Assembly: GCA_025617745.1 (NCBI GenBank)
Contig: CM046862.1
Span: forward strand, 53,695,097-53,759,096
Origin: Heliocidaris erythrogramma
Lineage: Eukaryota > Echinodermata > Echinoidea > Camarodonta > Echinometridae
Direction of reading: 5' to 3'
DNA length: 64,000 nucleotides
Position 1 is the first letter of the stretch; the number at the start of each line of letters is the position of its first letter. Shown in pieces: positions 1 through 11,043 of this stretch. The notes under the pieces were generated by a model, which ran no database searches, was not told the origin of the DNA, and worked only from the letters and a program-made list of their open reading frames with translations. Made by a program: the position numbers and the translations under genes.

Positions 1-1660
1 CGTAAAAGTTTATATTTCTTTTCTAATTCTAAATTACCACAATCCTTTTTCATTCCTTTAAAAGCTATATTTCTTTGTCTTATTAACGAAATAATTTCAG
101 CATTCATCCACTTATCGGTTCTTTGTTTAATTCTTACTTGTTTTAATGGAGCACATTTCTCAACTATAGACATGAAAATATTTTTGAAAATTGACCATGC
201 AGTATTTACTTCTTTACATTCTAATATCAGACCAATTGACTCGAGATAAAACATTATTAAAATCATCTATACAATAGTTTCTCATACACCGAATATTTAT
301 ATTTCTATGCTGTTTGAATACAGGTCTTATTAGCTTCCTAGAGCAGTAGGTTAGAAAATGATCACTTAGGCCAATTTCGATAACACCACTTTGACAAATA
401 TTTTCTTCTTTACTGCTGATTACATGGTCTATTAATGATGAAGTGGCCGATGTTGTTCGAGTGGGTTTAGTTATAAGTTGACTCAAACCATTTAAATTCA
501 AAATATTCTTGTATTTTTTTGATAATGAAGACTGCTGCAAAAGGCAGATATTCATGTCCCCTAAAATTATAACCTCATCATCTTTTGTTAATTTATCCAA
601 GGTGTCAGTGAGATATTCAATAAAATAATGATCTGTAGGGGGTCTGTACACAACACCTAGAGTAATGGGTTTTGTATGGGGTAATAGAATGTCAATCCAT
701 AACGATTCAATATCATTTTGTGTAAGATCTTCTCGTACGTTAAATGCAATATCATTTCTAATATAAAGACAGACTCCACCACCATTTTCTCCTACACGGT
801 CTCGTCTTAAAATACAATATCCATCGATACAAACTTCTTCATCGTTCACGGAAGAGTTTAACCACGTTTCTGTGATTGCAATTACAGAGATTCTATTTTG
901 GGAGAAAAGGAGTCGTAGTTCAGGTATTTTAAACAGAATTGATCTAACATTCAAATGAACAAGATGCAACCCTTTACCATTAAAAGTATCATTAAATGAT
1001 TCATATAAAGCGCTTTCATCAACAGTATTCTGTATTCTAACTTCAGGGATAGGAGGTAAAATTGGTTGAGAGGGTTGAATATCTTCACAGGATTGAGTAA
1101 AAAGGGAGTCACAAAAAGGTGGTAATGAGCACGTCAAACAGACCCAATTTTCATTGGGGTTATGATATAACCTGGTATACTCAGAGAGAGAGATTTCAAG
1201 ACATTTAGTATGGTACCACTTTTGGCAGGTGGAACACAATAGGCCATGTTGGTTGTTTTTTACGGGTTTATCACATTTACCGCAAGGAAATTTGTAGTTT
1301 GGACCGAGATTAGTTTCTACGTCACTAGATAGGAAAAGACGATAAAATATTTGATTATTTGTCTGAAATAACGTAGTTTGAAAGGTGGCCACAGAGTTCT
1401 GATAATACAAAATTCGGGAGTGAAAGTATTTTAAGCGTTTAAATGATTTTAGCGTAGCATATATATATTCAAAACTAGATGCAACCCCGCAAGAACATAA
1501 ACACGAAATTAAAAAATAAAATACAAGAAAGTTCATGACACCTTGAAAGTTCATGACACCATGAACATGAAAGTTCATGATACCTCTGTCGATTGATATG
1601 AGGAAACTACGTTTTATCGCGTGATTACCTTTCGACCGATCTAACAGCAAGATTCTTAGT
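1..1660 (-). mobile_element. CR1/L2-type LINE, 5' part, cut by window edge
   Basis: Read on the minus strand, this is the 5' half of a non-LTR retrotransposon. It runs from a hydrophobic N-terminus through a PHD finger and an APE-type endonuclease into the linker before the reverse transcriptase, which would lie left of the window. The open frame ends at 214. Shifting frame there continues the protein to position 1 with a typical linker (W-M-N-A-E-I-I followed by basic residues), so the break is a single indel near 212. The 5' end abuts the 390-bp satellite near 1,672, and the same satellite positions are uninterrupted at about 9,255, so the LINE inserted into the satellite. Clade assignment within CR1/L2 is inference. 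Confidence 0.85.
214..1650 (-). CDS. LINE protein: 2A-like motif, PHD finger, APE endonuclease
   Basis: 478 codons, minus strand. Residues 34-58 are hydrophobic and signal-like. Residues 110-117 read DVETNLGP, a 2A-like ribosome-skipping motif (consensus DxExNPGP) whose first proline is leucine, so skipping is probably lost. A PHD-type zinc finger follows (Cys at 123, 126, 139 and 142, an H-x2-C in YHTKC, and a final C-x2-C near 171-174). The endonuclease starts near residue 230 (HLNVRS) and shows ITETW near 259-263, a catalytic-type GDMN near 342 and a terminal SDH. It would nick target DNA to prime reverse transcription. The frame breaks at the 3' side by an indel and the reverse transcriptase lies outside the window. 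The layout matches 2A-bearing CR1/L2 LINEs described from marine animals. Confidence 0.85.
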   Translation of the reverse strand: MLLDRSKGNHAIKRSFLISIDRGIMNFHVHGVMNFQGVMNFLVFYFLISCLCSCGVASSFEYIYATLKSFKRLKYFHSRILYYQNSVATFQTTLFQTNNQIFYRLFLSSDVETNLGPNYKFPCGKCDKPVKNNQHGLLCSTCQKWYHTKCLEISLSEYTRLYHNPNENWVCLTCSLPPFCDSLFTQSCEDIQPSQPILPPIPEVRIQNTVDESALYESFNDTFNGKGLHLVHLNVRSILFKIPELRLLFSQNRISVIAITETWLNSSVNDEEVCIDGYCILRRDRVGENGGGVCLYIRNDIAFNVREDLTQNDIESLWIDILLPHTKPITLGVVYRPPTDHYFIEYLTDTLDKLTKDDEVIILGDMNICLLQQSSLSKKYKNILNLNGLSQLITKPTRTTSATSSLIDHVISSKEENICQSGVIEIGLSDHFLTYCSRKLIRPVFKQHRNINIRCMRNYCIDDFNNVLSRVNWSDIRM

Positions 1661-1671
1661 ATGTGGAATAT

Positions 1672-2235
1672 AATTACTACTAACTGACACGTTTAACGTT
1701 GACAGTGAGGTACTAAACTATCTCTATTATTTCACACAAATATGAATTAAATGAAAGGTCTACACGTTTATCAAGATAAGACAAATATTACACTTATGAA
1801 ATTTCTCAGTATGTAAATCCCAGTTGTAAAGCCGGTGATATAGATTTTATCACAATTGAAAAGGAAAAACAGCAGAAGAATGGTATTTCATTTAGCGAAT
1901 CGAATAACCAGGATTCCAATAGCATGGATACTTACTGTCTGTGCAACGTAGATCAGAGTCAGGAGAAAAGAGATTAAGAGCAATATTATTGTACATTACG
2001 ATTACTTCGTTTATTCCCTGATTTTCCCCCTTAAAACTGCCCCATTTTATTGTTAACTTATAGTTTGATCATTTATATATTTATATATTTTTATATTTTA
2101 TATATTTATTATATCCCATTTTATGAAAGGCCTACATGTAAAACAAGGTAAGATAGATCCACACTCATGTTATTTCTGAGTATATAAAAGATATGAACGC
2201 AAATTGTGAAACTGCACTTTATAGAAATTATTTTT
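1672..2235 (+). repeat. 390-bp satellite, partial array in copy A
   Basis: About 1.4 units of a tandem repeat also found at 8,400-9,805, 17,480-18,972 (inverted context) and 41,500-43,370. Diagnostic words in each unit are TACACGTTTATCAAG, TGTAAAGCCGGTGATA, ACCAGGATTCCAAT and AACGTAGATCAGAG. Spacing between repeats of the same word is 350-430 bp. The left end is cut by the LINE at about 1,672. Confidence 0.85.
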
Positions 2236-2355
2236 TTGTCGAAAAAAACCTCACCCGAATGGACATACTATATCAAGGATAAGTAGTTATGGGATAGACC
2301 TCAGTCAATTTGACATTTGACCTCATGACGTCATCGTGTCATTGCACCACCATGA

Positions 2356-2551
2356 TGCAATATGGTTACGCCATCATTGCGCAACATTACCCATGACGAC
2401 AGTATGGTGCAATATGGTTACGCCATCACTGCGCAACGTTACCCATGACGACAGTATGATGCAATATGGTTACGCCATCATTGCGCAACATTACCCATGA
2501 CAACAGTATGGTGCAATATGGTAACGCCATCATTGCGCAACATTACCCATG
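2356..2551 (+). repeat. 52-bp minisatellite, about 4 copies (copy A)
   Basis: The 52-bp unit begins TGCAATATGGTTACGCCATC and ends in ACGACAGTATGG. It occurs about 3.8 times here, again at 9,921-10,116, and about 2.8 times inverted at 17,208-17,351. Just upstream lies a TGACGTCA (CRE-like) palindrome at about 2,328. Confidence 0.9.
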
Positions 2552-2799
2552 TCTACATTACATCATCAATCCTATTTGAAAAAAAATGTTCTCTGATTAC
2601 CAGTCGATGGTGTAATCGACGTGGAATGGGGAGCTTTTGCTAAACAGTCGGGTAACGTGGCGTCGCGTTGGTAGAAATTTTTCGAACATTTTTCAGGAAT
2701 TTTATATATGGTATCTTTCTTTTAGCAGCAAAAAAAAAAAGAAAAGAAAAAGAAAAGGAAGTTCGCGAGGGGACAATGAAACGAACTCCGTTCGTGTGT

Positions 2800-2860
2800 G
2801 CGTGTGTGTGTGTCCGTCCGTCCCTCCGTCCGTCCGTACGTGTGTCCGTTCGTCAGTGTG
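2800..2860 (+). repeat. (GT)n / (GTCC)n simple repeat inside TIR transposon
   Basis: Mixed GTGTGT and GTCC repeats. The homologous stretch in copy 3 (10,366-10,428) is longer and purer, and copy 2 has it inverted at 7,828-7,864, so repeat length varies between copies. Confidence 0.85.
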
Positions 2861-3319
2861 TGCTCAAAAAGTTAGAAAATGCTACTTCTCCGTCATTTCT
2901 TGGCAGGTTTTGATTCTGATTGCTTTATCTGATAGGGCTGAGTGGGGGCTTCCAAACTTCTACACAAAATCATGAAATTCATCAATTATGCAAATTTATG
3001 CAAATTTATTCAAAATCGACGAAAAATGCTACTTCTCATGTATTTCACATCGTATTTTGTATCTGATTGTTTTATTTGATAGGGCTGAGTGGGGGCTTCC
3101 AAACTTCTACACAAAATCATGAAATTCATCAATTATGCAAATTTATTGTAATTTATTCAAAATCAACAGAAAATGCATTTATAATCATAAAACATTAATT
3201 TGATAATTCATTTCTCATATTTATCTTCAAGGTTCTATCAGAAATTACATAAATTAACAGCCATTCCACAGATCTACACTTCTAGCGGGGACATATATTA
3301 CGCATCGCGTAATTACTAA

Positions 3320-4000
3320 TTCAGTTGTTTTCAATCCTTTTATTAATTTTTTCTTTCCACCTTTCCTTTCATTACGTTATTCTTTTATTGCTTTTATCAT
3401 TTTGTTTTCCATCTTTCATAATGTTACTGTTTATATTTATTCTTTTATCCTCTTTTTTATTGCTTTCCATCTTCACTTTGTTATTCTTTGTTCCCTTTTA
3501 TCATCTTCTCTTCCACCTTTCTTCATGTTTATATTTATCTTTTTATCATTTTTTCTCTCTGTCTTTCTTTATATAAGTTCAACTTTTTTTATCCTATCAT
3601 TTCTCTCTCTATCTTTCATATTATTCTTTTTAAAATCATTTTCTGCTTCCCATCTTTACTTACTTTCCTTAAAACATTCTTTGCTTTTATCCTATCATTT
3701 TGTTTTCCTTTCATCTTTTCTTTCGTTATGTTATTCCTTTATTCAAATTATCATCTTCTCTTCTATCTTTCCTTATGTTACTCTTAATATCTTTATCCTT
3801 CTATCATTTATGTCTCTATCTTTCTTTATGTTATTCTTTGTTTTTATCCACTTATTTTTACTTTCCAACTTTCCTTTTGTTGTATTCTTTGTTTCCTTTC
3901 ATCATATTTTCTTCCATCCTTCCTACCCTTCTATTCTCTCTTTATAGTTCATTTTTTTCTTTGCATTATCCTTCTATTGTTTTCTTTATTCCCTTCTTTG
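3320..4000 (+). repeat. Strand-asymmetric pyrimidine tract of TIR transposon
   Basis: About 680 bp in which the + strand is nearly all T and C, built of loosely repeated words such as TTATCATTTTGTTTTCC and CATCTTTCATAATGTTA about 60 bp apart. It recurs at 10,740-11,043 plus 12,523-12,900, and inverted (purine-rich) at 6,560-7,370. The long Phe/Leu/Ser open frames it gives are composition artefacts. Confidence 0.85.
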
Positions 4001-4679
4001 TCGTTTTTAACCTGAAAACGGGAAAAATCATACTGAGATGGACTCTTTTTCAATTTGTCCCCTCGAAAACACTTTCCTGAAAAATGTTCGAAAATTTTTA
4101 CCAACGCGACGCGACGTTACCCGACTGTTTAGCAAAAGCCGAATGGGGTATACTGCGGATGAAAAGCTCGCTAATTCACCGGGAGGTTACACCGTCCCAG
4201 ATTTGGACATGTAAGGGGATCGGTGTAAATTCGTTCACCTATTGACAAGATCGGTGTCAGAGGTTATAGGCCGTCGTAACCTGGTGAGTGATGAGAATGT
4301 CAAGTTTCTTATGTACTGTATCTCTTGATATCATATAGAGGGTATGATGAAAACTTGTGGGCCTAGACAAGAAAATTCGTTTCGGTAATATTCTGCATGA
4401 GAAATATGAATGCTTAAATGGTTGGGTGTGGCGATGAAAGGGTGAAATGGAATTTCATATAAAAAATAGGAGAAAAAGCAGTATAAAACTGAATCTCAGT
4501 CGGAATAATTATTCAACATTTACAGTTGGAAGGATCGACGTGCGTGTTTGGAATTCTCCTAGTAGCAATGGGGTCTTTTCCCCTATTTTTCCGAAGAATA
4601 TTTTTTGTTTGTATTAGCGATGTTAGTATTAGTGGCTTCAATTTTTTCAAGGACTAAATGATACTCTATTATTTGCGCT

Positions 4680-4800
4680 AACTGAATGGGAGAGACTGGA
4701 GTTGGATGAGAAGGAAGAGGATTCTGAAGAAGAAGAAGAAGAAGAGGAGGAGGAGGAAGACGATGATGCCGAAGGGGAGTGGGGCGGGGGGGGGGGCTGA
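4680..4800 (+). repeat. (GAR)n acidic-coding tract
   Basis: GAA/GAG codon run (Glu/Asp-rich in one frame, beginning TEWERLELDEKEEDSEEE) followed here by a G run. Copies B (13,505-13,639) and C (16,450-16,590, minus) keep the same opening residues but differ in run length. It could be the relic of a C-terminal exon or only a microsatellite; I cannot tell which. Confidence 0.6.
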
Positions 4801-4992
4801 AATAGACTGGTATGATTGAAGCTGTGAAATTTGGAAGACGGAAGACGAGGAAGAGGGAGTTGCGTCTTGTGGCTTCAAAAAGCAAAGAAAATGGAATATA
4901 TGTTTCTATACTGAAATATTCAACACAAATGTTTAAAAAATAGCTTGTGCATAAATACGATCTTAAAGAATTGTTATCTCTGATAAGTGCTG

Positions 4993-5020
4993 TGCCCCCC
5001 CCCCCCCCCCCCCCCCTTAT
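4993..5020 (+). repeat. C homopolymer
   Basis: About 27 C in a row. The homologous point in copy C (about 16,306) has only CCACCC-type sequence, so the run expanded after the copies split. Confidence 0.9.
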
Positions 5021-5659
5021 CAAGGATGTCACAAATATACATGCAATACATTAGGAAATAGGAAAGAAAAAATGGGAAGAAAAAGGACAGAGATAGGATG
5101 AATGGGGAAAGGGGGGGGGAGGGGAAGAGGATGTGGGTCCCATATGGGCCATCCCAGATGGCCAATATAGGTTCGGCCTGTGTAGTTGGTAAGGAATTTA
5201 TCCAAGTCACTCGAATAGGATTAAAAGCTTTCTTTTCCCCGGTTGCTTGCTTACAAACATACGCTTGCTTTCTTAGCTGTCAGGTTAAATTAACTATCAA
5301 TCAATTAACCACCATAATGTTCATCTTTTAAGCTTGGGGATATGCAACGACATACATTATTGAAGTAAATTAAGCTTTTAGAAGTCTACCATTAAAAAGG
5401 ATTTTGATGGAATCATTTCTCATACAATTCATTTTATGACACATCACATGGTATTGGAAGTGAGTTTAGATATTGTAATTACAATTTGTAAGGAGGGCGC
5501 CCATGATGTCGAACTAGACAGGACGCAAAATTTTGGAGCTGCGCTTTTAACTTCTATTTTTGTTGGCCTAATTCCATCTGGACTGAGTTTTGGATGTTTT
5601 TAAATGAAGGGAACAATCATGTTGAGTTTCAAACGATTGCGTGTGTCCAATTCGGAAGA

Positions 5660-6400
5660 AAAATCAGAGAAATGAGCCAAGAAACATCATCGAGTGAAAG
5701 TGCCACGCCCATTTCACCTTCCATTGCAGAGGAAAACATGGAGTCTATACTACATAACATTTTATCCATGCAAGGTGTCATTACTCGACGATCTATGCAA
5801 GAAAGTTGATACAATATCTGAAAAAGAAACAAAATTAGAAAGCCTAGACACCAGACTCTCAGACCTAGAACATGGAGTTTCTTACATGGAAACAGAAATG
5901 GGAGAAATTAAGCATTAAATTAAATTACGAAGGAATGTTGTTGACCTTGTCAACCGTAGCAAGCTGAACAGTCATACTGCATGGGATACCGGAAGGGGAG
6001 GAGTCTTTGCCGAACGGATCACAGGACTGCATATCCAATACCCGCGACTTTTTGGCCACTCATTTGAATATTCATGAGGTTTAGATAGAACGTGCTCATC
6101 GACCCCGCTGGTAAATCGTGCGACCGGTAACAAGGTAGCCGTGTGAGACCACGCCCCATCCATGTCAAGCTGCTACGTTTCGATGATCGGCTCTGAAAGG
6201 TGTCAACATTCGCGGATCGAAAGTAGGAATTAGCGATGACGTGCACAAAGAAACACGGATGGAACACAAGCAACTGATGATAAAAGTGAAAAAGCTCAGA
6301 CAGGAAAACAAATTCGCCTTCATTCCTCACTCAGTACCAAGACTCATCAAGTATAAAGACGGCCCTAAAGATGCCCCGGTCCTCTGAAAACATTGAGACT
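5660..6400 (+). pseudogene. Decayed L1-type LINE ORF1 (Transposase_22-like), copy A
   Basis: A nucleic-acid-binding ORF1 protein of the L1 kind, broken into several frames. In order: a polar N-terminus (MSQETSSSE at about 5,674), a coiled coil (DTISEKETKLESLDTRLSDLE), an RRM-like core with the hallmark I-L-H-G-I-P-E-G-E-E near 5,975, IERAHRPR near 6,085, a piece reading HVKLLRFDDR near 6,160, and a basic C-terminal part (LRQENKFAFIP near 6,298). Stops fall inside the RRM part (after INIHEV and after HRPRW), and the frame changes at least twice. No endonuclease or reverse transcriptase accompanies it. Copy C has the same relic inverted, so it was dead before the duplication. Confidence 0.7.
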
Positions 6401-6433
6401 ATCAGATCTAGATTAGCAATGTACACTATGACC

Positions 6434-8132
6434 GGCTTTTGCTAAACAGTCGGGTAACGTCGCGTCGCGTTGGTAGAAATTTTCGAACATTTTTCAGGAA
6501 GGTGTCTTCAAGGGGACAAATTGAAAAAGAGTCCATCTCAGTATGATTTTTCCCGTTTTCAGGCTAAAAACGACAAACAAGGGAATAAAGAGAACAATAG
6601 AACGATAATGCAAAGAAAAACATGAACTATAAAGAGAGAATAGAAGGGTAGGAAGGATGGAAGAAAATATGAAAGGAAACAAACAATACAACAAAAGGAA
6701 AGTTGGAAAATAAAAATAAGTGGATAAAAACAAAGAATAACAAAGAAAGATAGAGACATAAATGATAGAAGGATAAAGATATTAAGAGTAACATAAGGAA
6801 AGATAGAAGAGAAGATGATAATTTGAATAAAGGAATAACAACGAAAGAAAAGATGAAAGGAAAACAAAATGATAGGATAAAAGCAAAGAATGTTTTAAGG
6901 AAAGTAAGTAAAGATGGGAAGCAGAAAATGATTTTAAAAAGAATAATATGAAAGACAGAGAAATGATAGGATAAAAAAGTTTAACTTATATAAAGAAAGA
7001 CAGAGAGAGAAATGATAGAAGGATAAAGGAAGGTGGGGGAGAAAATGATAACAGGAAACAAAGAATATCATAACGAGAGGAAGGATGGAAAGATAATTGA
7101 TAGAAGGATAAAAGCAAGAAATGACAAAGCGAGAGATAGAGAGAAAAATGATAAAAAGATAAATATAAACATGAAGAAAGGTGGAAGAGAAGATGATAAA
7201 AAGGAACAAAGAATAACAAAGTGAAGATGGAAAGCAATAAAAAAAAGAGGATAAAAAGAATAAATATAAACAGTAACATTATGAAAGATGGAAAACAAAA
7301 TGATAAAAGCAATAAAAGAATAACGTATAATGAAAGGAAAGGTGGAAAGAAAATATTAATAAAAGGATTAAAAACAACTGAATTAGTAATTACGTGATGC
7401 GTAATATATGTCCCCGCCAGAAGTGTAGATCTGTGGAATGGCTGTTAATTTATGTAATTTCTGATAGAACCGTGAAGATAAATGTGAGAAATGAATTATC
7501 AAATTAATGTTTTATGATTATAAATGCATTTTCTGTTGATTTTGAATAAATTACAATAAATTTGCATAATTAAAGAATTTCAAAATTCTGTGTAGAGGTT
7601 TGACAGCCCCTACCCAGCCCTATCAGATAAAACAATCAGATTCAAAATACGGTGTGAAATAGAGAAGTAGCATTTTTCGTCGATTTTGAATAAATTTGCA
7701 TAATTGATGAATTTCATGATTTTGTGTAGAAGTTTGGAAGCCCCCACTCAGCACTATCAGATAAAACAATTAGAATCAAAATCGGCTAAGAAATGACGGA
7801 GAAGTAGCATTTTCTAACTTTTTGAGCACACACGGACGGACCGACTCACGGACGGACGGACGGATCTTTTGTTGTATTCTTTGTTTCCTTTCATCATATT
7901 TTCTTCCATCCTTCCTACCCTTCTATTCTCTCTTTATAGTTCATGTTTTTCTTTGCATTATCCTTCTATTGTTTTCTTTATTCCCTTGTTTGTCGTTTTT
8001 AGCCTGAAAACGGGAAAAATCATACTGAGATGGACTCTTTTTCAATTTGTCCCCTTGAAGACACCTTCCTGAAAAATGTTCGAAAATTTCTACCAACGCG
8101 ACGCGACGTTACCCGACTGTTTAGCAAAAGCC
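6434..8132 (+). mobile_element. TIR transposon copy 2, end-duplicated (8-bp TSD CTATGACC)
   Basis: 1,699 bp, flanked by CTATGACC at 6,426-6,433 and 8,133-8,140. The empty site with a single CTATGACC is present inverted at 14,246-14,253. Orientation is opposite to copies 1 and 3. The right end (7,867-8,132) does not carry the normal other end of the family. It repeats the left end in inverse orientation, giving perfect-looking inverted repeats of about 266 bp, both with the variant CTTGAAGACACC. The (GGAC)n run is truncated exactly at the junction (7,866/7,867). No transposase. Confidence 0.9.
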
Positions 8133-8430
8133 CTATGACCAGCTGATCTAGAACATTTTTGTACAGTCAGATTATCTGATCTAGATAAAATAAGACACTG
8201 AGTATAATGCATCTTCATGTTAGTGCATTGCATTTTTGAAGTTCAATATTATTTAGCCATATGTCGTATATAAGTAGCATATCAGGTGTTTTATCATCTT
8301 TTTCCTTACATGGAACAGGGTCAAACATTGTGAATTGTTTCTTTTGGATTTCTGTGTAAAAGGCCAAAATAAAATTTTGTCCCGTAAAATTGCCCCATTT
8401 TATTGTTACTTTGCTCATATTTTCATGCAT
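8133..8430 (+). repeat. Composite unit, copy A distal part
   Basis: Matches 14,003-14,253 inverted (copy C). The homology stops at about 14,003, where copy C is broken. It joins directly to a satellite array at about 8,400. No coding signal. Confidence 0.75.
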
Positions 8431-9805
8431 TGACTACCTACTGAGGATATATGTTTACAGTGAGATACAAAATCTATCTCTATTATTTTGCACAAATACC
8501 ACATCCTATGAAAGTTCTACACGTTCATCAAGATAAGATTGATAGACCTTACACTTAAGTTGTAAATCATACATTTATGCTATTTATGAGTATATAGAAG
8601 ATATAAATCCCAAAATTGTCAAGCCGGTGATAGGGATTACACAGCAATTGAAAAGGAAAATGCAAAGAAAATAGTCCTATTTCATTAACTAAATCGAATC
8701 ATGAGGATGCCAATAATCTGGATAACTACAGACTGTACAACGTAGATCAGAGGCAGAAAAAAGGAGATCTCTTCGTTTCTTTCGCTATTTCGCCCTTATA
8801 ATCGGCCTATTTTATAGTTAGTTTTCTTATATTTTCATGCAGTTATTACCACATGACATGCTAAATTCTACAGGGAGATACAATAGCTATCTCTATTATT
8901 TCGCACTAATTACCCATCTTATGAATGTGTACACGTGTATCAAGATAAGATAGATAAACCTTACACTTATTTAATTTCTCAGTATATAGAAGATAAAAAT
9001 ATAAAATTATAAAGCGGTGATAGAAATTTTATATCGGTTGAAAAAAAAAATAAACAACAACAGAAGAATAGTCACGTTTCATTTAGCGAATCGAATGACC
9101 AGGATTCCTATAGTCGGGGTACTTACCAACTGTATAACGTAGATCAGATGCAGGAGAAAAGAGATCAAGAGCAATATTAGCATATATACTACAATCACTT
9201 TGTTTCTCTCTCCCCCTTAAAATTGGCCCATTGTATTTTTACTTTACCTGTTTTTCCATACATTTACTACTAACTGACACGTTTAACGTTGACAATGAAA
9301 TTAAATGAAAGGTCTACACGTTTATCAAGATAAGACAAATATTACACTTTTGAAATTTCTCAGTATGTAAATCCCAGTTGTAAAGCCGGTGATATAGATT
9401 TTATCACAATTGAAAAGGAAAAACAGCAGAAGAATGATATTTCATTTGGCGAATCGAATAACCAGGATTCCAATAGCATGGATACTTACTGCCTGTGCAA
9501 CGTAGATCAGAGTCAGGAGAAAAGAGATTAAGAGCAATATTATTGTACATTACGATTACTTCGTTTATTCCCTGATTTTCCCCCTTAAAACTGCCCCATT
9601 TTATTGTTAACTTATAGTTTGATCATTTATATATTTATATATTTTTATATTTTATATATTTATTATTTCGCACAAATATCCCATTTTATGAAAGGCCTAC
9701 ATGTAAAACAATTAAAGATAGATCCACACTCATGTTATTTCTGAGTATGTAAAAGATATGAACGCAAATTGTGAAACTGCACTTTATAGAAATTATTTTT
9801 TTGTC
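8400..9805 (+). repeat. 390-bp satellite array between copies A and B
   Basis: About 3.5 units. The GCCGGTGATAG-type word recurs near 8,620, 9,010, 9,382 and, decayed, 9,770. The last unit and everything after it to 10,197 is nearly identical to 1,672-2,631, apart from a deletion of about 36 bp at 9,295, so this is the start of copy B. Confidence 0.88.
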
Positions 9806-9920
9806 GAAAAAAACCTCACCCGAATGGACATACTATATCAAGGATAAGTAGTTATGGGATAGACCTCAGTCAATTTGACATTTGACCTCATGACGTCATC
9901 GTGTCATTGCACCACCATGA

Positions 9921-10116
9921 TGCAATATGGTTACGCCATCATTGCGCAACATTACCCATGACGACAGTATGGTGCAATATGGTTACGCCATCACTGCGCA
10001 ACATTACCCATGACGACAGTATGATGCAATATGGTTACGCCATCATTGCGCAACATTACCCATGACGAAGGTATGGTGCAATATGGTTACGCCATCATTG
10101 CGCAACATTACCCATG
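9921..10116 (+). repeat. 52-bp minisatellite (copy B)
   Basis: Same unit and same copy number as at 2,356-2,551, with a few substitutions. Confidence 0.9.
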
Positions 10117-11043
10117 TCTACATTACATCACCAATCCTGTTTGAAAAAAAAATGTTCTCTGATTACCAGTCGATGGTGTAATCGACGTGGAATGGGGAGC
10201 TTTTGCTAAACAGTCGGGTAACGTGGCGTCGCGTTGGTAGAAATTTTCGAACATTTTGCAGGAATTTTATATATGGTATCTTTCTTTTAGCAGCAAAAAA
10301 AAAAAGAAAAGGAAAAGAAAAGGAAGTTCGCGAGGGGACAATGAAACGAACTCCGTTCGTGTGTGCGTGTGTGTGTGTCCGTCCGTCCGTCCGTCCGTCC
10401 GTCCGTGTGTCCGTCCGTCCGTGTGTGCTCAAAAAGTTAGAAAATGCTACTTCTCCGTCATTTCTTGGCCGATTTTGATTCTGATTGTTTTATCTGATAG
10501 GGCTGAGTGGGGGCTTCCAAACTTCTACACAAAATCATGAAATTCATCAATTATGCAAATTTATGCAAATTTATTCAAAATCAACAGAATATGCATTTAT
10601 AATCATAATACATTAATTTGATAATTAATTTCTCACATTTATCTTCAAGGTTCTATCAGAAATTACATAAATTAACAGCCATTCCACAGATCTACACTTC
10701 TGGCGGGGACATATATTACGCATCGCGTAATTACTAATTCAGTTGTTTTTAATCCTTTTATTAATTTTTTCTTTCCACCTTTCCTTTCATTACGTTATTC
10801 TTTTATTGCTTTTATCATTTTGTTTCCCATCTTTCATAATGTTACTGTTTATATTTATTCTTTTTATCCTCTTTTTTTATTGCTTTCCATATTCACTTTG
10901 TTATTCTTTGTTCCCTTTTATCATCTTCTCTTCCACCTTTCTTCATGTTTATATTTATCTTTTTATCATTTTTTCTCTCTGTCTTTCTTTATATAAGTTC
11001 ATCTTTTTTTATCCAATCATTTCTCTCTCTATGTTTCATATTA

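Larger units (their letters stand above)
2632..4140 (+). mobile_element. TIR transposon copy 1 (8-bp TSD GAATGGGG)
   Basis: 1,509-bp non-autonomous element. Both ends share a near-perfect inverted repeat of about 68 bp starting GGCTTTTGCTAAACAGTCGG (A instead of G at the first left base). It is flanked by GAATGGGG at 2,624-2,631 and 4,141-4,148. The same sequence without the element and with a single GAATGGGG is present inverted at 17,127-17,134. Inside are an A-rich tract, a (GTCC)n run, a short tandem of ATGCAAATTTAT-type words and a 650-bp pyrimidine-rich tract. No transposase is present. An 8-bp TSD is typical of hAT, P and Merlin-like elements; the TIR does not decide between them. Confidence 0.9.
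4141..6433 (+). repeat. Composite unit, copy A middle part
   Basis: The unit begins at the element-1 insertion site and runs to the element-2 insertion site. It matches 13,040-13,640 (copy B, same orientation) and 17,127-14,253 (copy C, inverted). It holds an acidic (GAR)n tract, a C homopolymer, a palindromic GGTCCCATATGGGCC-type patch near 5,137 and a decayed L1-type ORF1. Copy A lacks the THAP element that interrupts copy C. Confidence 0.8.

Noticed and set aside
3325..4080. Long Phe/Leu/Ser-rich open frames that look like membrane proteins (also at 6,494-7,312, 7,822-8,072, 10,743-11,153 and 12,580-12,979)
   Set aside because: They follow the pyrimidine-rich strand of the TIR transposon, occur in several frames at once and invert with the element. 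Composition artefact, not genes.
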